Assembly: GCA_949320185.1 (NCBI GenBank)
Contig: CASGHK010000034.1
Span: 1-41,071 of the forward strand
DNA length: 41,071 nucleotides
Reading direction: 5' to 3'
From: an uncultured Methanomicrobiales archaeon
GTDB taxonomy: Archaea > Halobacteriota > Methanomicrobia > Methanomicrobiales > Methanospirillaceae
Under the pieces are notes generated by a model that saw only the letters and a program-made list of their open reading frames with translations, had not been told where the DNA came from and did no database searches. Below, piece by piece: positions 40,977-41,071 of this stretch. The translations under genes and the position numbers were made by a program. Each line of letters begins with the position of its first letter. The stretch's first letter is position 1.

Positions 40977-41071
40977 CTCAAGGATGCGCTTCATTTTCAT
41001 TTTGTCGCTCTCCTTTCTGTGATTATATCTCCAAACATATTCACCTAAATACAGGAATAATTTATCTCTCC
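40935..41071 (-). mobile_element. IS1595-family insertion sequence, left end
   Basis: At 40935 the sequence changes from GC-rich host DNA to AT-rich DNA beginning GGGTATAGTGTCAAAC, a plausible terminal inverted repeat. It runs off the window edge. The element lies inside the 3' end of the histidine-kinase gene, and the eight bases just before it (40927-40934, GTTCACTA) are the expected target duplication of an IS1595-type insertion, to be found at the far end. Confidence 0.75.
40950..41071 (-). CDS. IS1595-family transposase, C-terminal fragment (partial)
   Basis: The minus strand from the window edge reads [19 protein letters not shown] and ends [15 protein letters not shown] with TAG at 40952-40950. 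The [16 protein letters not shown] segment is characteristic of the C-terminus of IS1595-type (ISXO2-like) transposases. Only about 40 residues are in the window; the catalytic DDE-type core and start lie beyond it. Its codon use is far less GC-rich than the host genes, as expected for a mobile element. Confidence 0.8.
   Translation of the reverse strand, partial: RDKLFLYLGEYVWRYNHRKESDKMKMKRILELLEKEVRG

Noticed and set aside
1-41071. tRNA, rRNA and replication-origin signals
   Set aside because: None recognised by eye: no CCA-ended cloverleaf-like stretch in the gaps, and no clustered origin repeats.

Overview
This window is very GC-rich and reads as chromosomal DNA of a methanogenic archaeon, most likely order Methanomicrobiales. 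The evidence is a leading archaeal-type class III ribonucleotide reductase with a CPNC redoxin, an adjacent Mre11/Rad50 pair, an archaeal class I CCA-adding enzyme next to ThpR, DUF4013, DUF5612 and DUF2769 proteins, histidine kinases with the HDI(A/R)N phospho-acceptor box, and TATA-type promoters. In many genes the TATA box is centred about 25-27 bases before the start codon, which implies leaderless transcripts. No rRNA, tRNA, CRISPR array or replication origin was recognised.

Layout. 1-2.7 kb (minus): 3'-truncated nrdD, its redoxin, and a SIMPL protein. 2.8-8.0 kb (plus): a lipid-linked-glycan-type flippase, a 7TM-PAS histidine kinase, and thpR-cca, where cca appears to start at a CTG. 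8.0-10.7 kb: a convergent PII protein, a decayed PIG-L/LmbE deacetylase remnant, a ribbon-helix-helix/coiled-coil protein and a secreted lipoprotein hydrolase. 10.7-14.7 kb: a flavin/PNPOx protein, a second histidine kinase, and two divergent methyltransferases sharing one promoter region. 14.7-18.7 kb (minus): mre11-rad50. 18.8-23.2 kb: a NimA-like protein and a 1313-residue REC/PAS/GAF histidine kinase. 23.3-28.7 kb: small enzymes (VOC, 4-OT), a CxxC mini-protein, a TiaS-like protein, a CNNM/CorC membrane protein, a PPC protein, a DUF2769/4-TM pair and RNase HIII. 28.9-30.4 kb: tandem DUF4013 membrane proteins. 30.4-32.6 kb: an ACT/DUF5612 - Sua5 - nucleotidyltransferase operon.

32.6-36.8 kb is the most unusual part. 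A minus-strand operon encodes a membrane histidine kinase, a USP-USP-GNAT fusion and a Cas4-like protein that keeps its four cysteines but seems to have lost its nuclease residues. A stand-alone GNAT closely related to the fused one is transcribed divergently from the same 80-base promoter region. A frameshifted small gene lies just downstream of the operon. 36.8-41.1 kb carries an aldo/keto reductase, an anchored surface protein, another GNAT and a Cache-HAMP histidine kinase. The last 13 codons of that kinase come from the end of an IS1595-family insertion sequence that runs off the right edge.

Overall this looks like ordinary housekeeping genes (nucleotide reduction, tRNA maturation, break repair) mixed with accessory signalling. 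There are five histidine kinases but no free-standing response regulator. Gene remnants at 8.4 and 32.8 kb and an IS at the right end mark recent turnover. All functional calls are made from sequence motifs by eye; no database search was run.
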